Virus record (IMG/VR): IMGVR_UViG_3300042863_001469
Location: 1 to 30,559 of that record
DNA: 30,559 nucleotides
From: a virus
Reading direction: 5' to 3' (one strand)
Shown piece by piece: positions 28,868 through 30,559 of this stretch. The position numbers and the translations under genes were made by a program. The stretch's first letter is position 1; each line of letters begins with the position of its first letter. The notes under the pieces were generated by a model, which was not told the origin of the DNA, made no database searches, and saw nothing but the letters and a program-made list of their open reading frames with translations.

Positions 28868-30559
28868 TTATCTCTTTTGCCTTCCTGCTAACCACAGAAT
28901 GTCGTTTAGTTCAGTATTTATTGATTCTGATACTGTGTTTTGTTTTGATTTCTTGCTACCTTCTTTAAACATCCCCTTAACATCATCACCTGAATAATAA
29001 CGTGTTTCTGGTTGACGATAGCCAGCTGGCGCAGTAGGAGTTGGATCGGTATATTTTCTACCATCAGCATCTTGGCGGTATTTTATTTCAGCTCCCATCA
29101 ATCCTTTATCTCTTAACGGATATTTTTCATCTGAACTATTACTAGTTGATGGCATAGCTGATTGTTTTTGTTTAATAACGTCACCAATTGGGTCAGACGA
29201 TGGTGAAGCCGCTGCAGCGGATTTAGCAAAATCTGCTCGGGATTTTTCTGCACCTAGTCTTGCGTTAACATCAGCTGCGACATTTGCTGCATTTGCTGTG
29301 TTAGCTTTGGTAGCAGCATCGATATCAGCCTGACTGGGCTCAGTACTTGGTGATGCGGTAGGTTTATTGGTTTTTCCTAGTTCTGATCTTAACCATTGAT
29401 CTGATCCTGGTCCCGGACGAGTATTGGTTCCCACTGCTTGTAGATCATACGGATCTGCAGGGATAACTCCGGTACGACGTGGTGGCGTAGGATTTATTGT
29501 TGGTGTTGTATCTGGAGTTGGCAGTGGGCCTTGTCCTTTGTCATCTGATCCTAGACCATAACCTATCAACCCGCCACCTGCAGCAGCGGCAAGCGCGGTA
29601 GCTGTTCTACTTAATGGTTTACCACCCGTAGCAGCAGCGGTAGCGGTAGCGGCTTTGTTACCACCTGCGACAGTAGAAGCTGCTGGTGCTGGTTGACCTT
29701 TGCGCCATACTGCTGGATCTTTTGCCACAGTATTAGTAGTCTTGACACCCATACCCGGATTGCCATATGGATTAAAATCTTTAACGGGATTACCTTTTGA
29801 ATCCGCTGGTAACTTACCAAAGTTTTTACTGAGGGGAACATCTCCAGTTACACTTTTCTTGACTAGTTTTGCTGCGTCATCGCCGTAGCCTCGCATTTGT
29901 CTTAAAGCAGCTAATCCAGCACCAAATTTATCCTCTAAGGTTTTAATTAACTGTGCTTTTTCTTCTTCAAGTTTTTTAATTCTATTCTGTAATTTTTTAT
30001 CCATTGGGGTATCACTTTCTTTTAACTTTGGGGTAGCAGACGCTACCTCTTTATCTTTGTCTACTGCTGTTTTTAATTCTTCATCAGATGGAAAAAACGA
30101 TCCTGTACGATACTTATCTCTAATTGCATGGGTTGCAACAGCAGGAAGCCCTAGTATCGGAACAGCCCCAGCGGCCGAAATAGCTGACCCTGTATAATCA
30201 CCTAGACTGGCTCTCCTTAGTGCATCAGCACCTTGATAAGCAACGTTTAGTCCTGGTACTGCCTTGGCAATGACTCCGCCTACCTTGGGTAAAAATTGTC
30301 CTGCGGCAGCAGCCAGACCAGTAACACCTGCCACATCTGCTGCTTTACTATATGGTGTTAAATTTTCTGCGCCTTTAACTGCTGCTGTAACAGGTGCTGC
30401 AGTGGGACTAGGCTTGGCTCCTTGACCAGACTGAGGAGCAGTTACTGGTTGTTGTCCGGCGATTTTACTCAGTGTATCACCTTTTTGTACAGTGTATGTT
30501 CCACCACCGGGTAAATTAATTTTTTGACCAATCTGTATTTTGTTGGGATCGGCTATGGT
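28868..30559 (-). CDS. LysM-containing large protein, N-terminus beyond window
   Basis: The frame is open to the window edge at 30559; a GTG at 30334 is in frame but not convincing as a start. The first visible residues IADPNKIQIGQKINLPGGG are the end of one LysM repeat, and GTYTVQKGDTLSKIAG, just after, is the start of another, degenerate copy. LysM binds peptidoglycan-type glycans. Then come a Gly/Ala-rich, mildly hydrophobic stretch (VPGLNVAYQGADALRRASLG), a coiled-coil-like EEEKAQLIKTLEDKF, and long Ala/Pro/Thr-rich, probably disordered regions. The C-terminus ends TELNDILWLAGRQKR, the LxxLAG motif. It is probably a virion protein that contacts the cell wall. About 563 residues are visible. 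Confidence 0.78.
   Translation of the reverse strand, partial: TIADPNKIQIGQKINLPGGGTYTVQKGDTLSKIAGQQPVTAPQSGQGAKPSPTAAPVTAAVKGAENLTPYSKAADVAGVTGLAAAAGQFLPKVGGVIAKAVPGLNVAYQGADALRRASLGDYTGSAISAAGAVPILGLPAVATHAIRDKYRTGSFFPSDEELKTAVDKDKEVASATPKLKESDTPMDKKLQNRIKKLEEEKAQLIKTLEDKFGAGLAALRQMRGYGDDAAKLVKKSVTGDVPLSKNFGKLPADSKGNPVKDFNPYGNPGMGVKTTNTVAKDPAVWRKGQPAPAASTVAGGNKAATATAAATGGKPLSRTATALAAAAGGGLIGYGLGSDDKGQGPLPTPDTTPTINPTPPRRTGVIPADPYDLQAVGTNTRPGPGSDQWLRSELGKTNKPTASPSTEPSQADIDAATKANTANAANVAADVNARLGAEKSRADFAKSAAAASPSSDPIGDVIKQKQSAMPSTSNSSDEKYPLRDKGLMGAEIKYRQDADGRKYTDPTPTAPAGYRQPETRYYSGDDVKGMFKEGSKKSKQNTVSESINTELNDILWLAGRQKR

Overview
This window looks like part of the genome of a T4-superfamily tailed phage, probably infecting an aquatic Gram-negative bacterium. 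It carries a T4-type recombination and packaging core: UvsX, UvsY, a gp32-like ssDNA-binding protein and the gp17-type large terminase. It also has two phage tRNAs, three exact copies of the T4 late-promoter octamer TATAAATA, gene junctions that mostly overlap by 1-20 nt, and many metabolic accessory genes. The sequence is visibly AT-rich. There is no integrase, rRNA, IS element or CRISPR array. Family calls come from reading motifs, not from database searches, and the host cannot be named.

Layout. (1) 1-8687, plus strand: a compact ten-gene carbohydrate operon. In order it encodes a DJ-1/PfpI protein cut by the window edge, a cupin, a TPP-dependent acetolactate-synthase-like enzyme, an HpcH/HpaI aldolase, an FkbM methyltransferase, two extended SDRs, a zinc-ribbon C-methyltransferase-like protein, a family-17 glycosyltransferase and an RmlB-like dTDP-glucose 4,6-dehydratase. 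Together these could make, branch or methylate, and transfer an unusual deoxysugar. (2) 8671-10963, minus strand: a DUF2452-like protein, a small membrane protein, a TauD-like oxygenase, a seven-iron ferredoxin, and tRNA-Leu(UAA) and tRNA(CAU). (3) 11003-11319: a divergent late-promoter pair and two tiny coupled plus-strand genes. (4) 11321-20897, minus strand: recombination and replication genes (uvsY, uvsX, gene 32) interleaved with four radical-SAM enzymes, a methyltransferase, a short SDR, a 2OG-Fe(II) oxygenase and a sulfotransferase-like protein. One radical-SAM gene is split at a CTT-TAA site that resembles the prfB +1 frameshift signal. (5) 20915-30559, mainly minus strand: an unknown large protein, another 2OG oxygenase, terminase, a divergent HNH nuclease, a secreted SNase-type nuclease, and large Ala/Pro-rich proteins that are probably virion or assembly components. 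The last of these carries LysM sequence and runs off the window edge.

Working together: the ferredoxin could supply electrons to the four phage radical-SAM enzymes. The sugar operon could remodel host surface glycans or decorate a phage component. The right part would package DNA and build the particle. These functional links are inferences. The most notable items are the radical-SAM/oxygenase/ferredoxin module, the possible +1 frameshift, the hairpin leader of gene 32, and a short LxxLAG-type motif shared by four proteins of the right-hand block.
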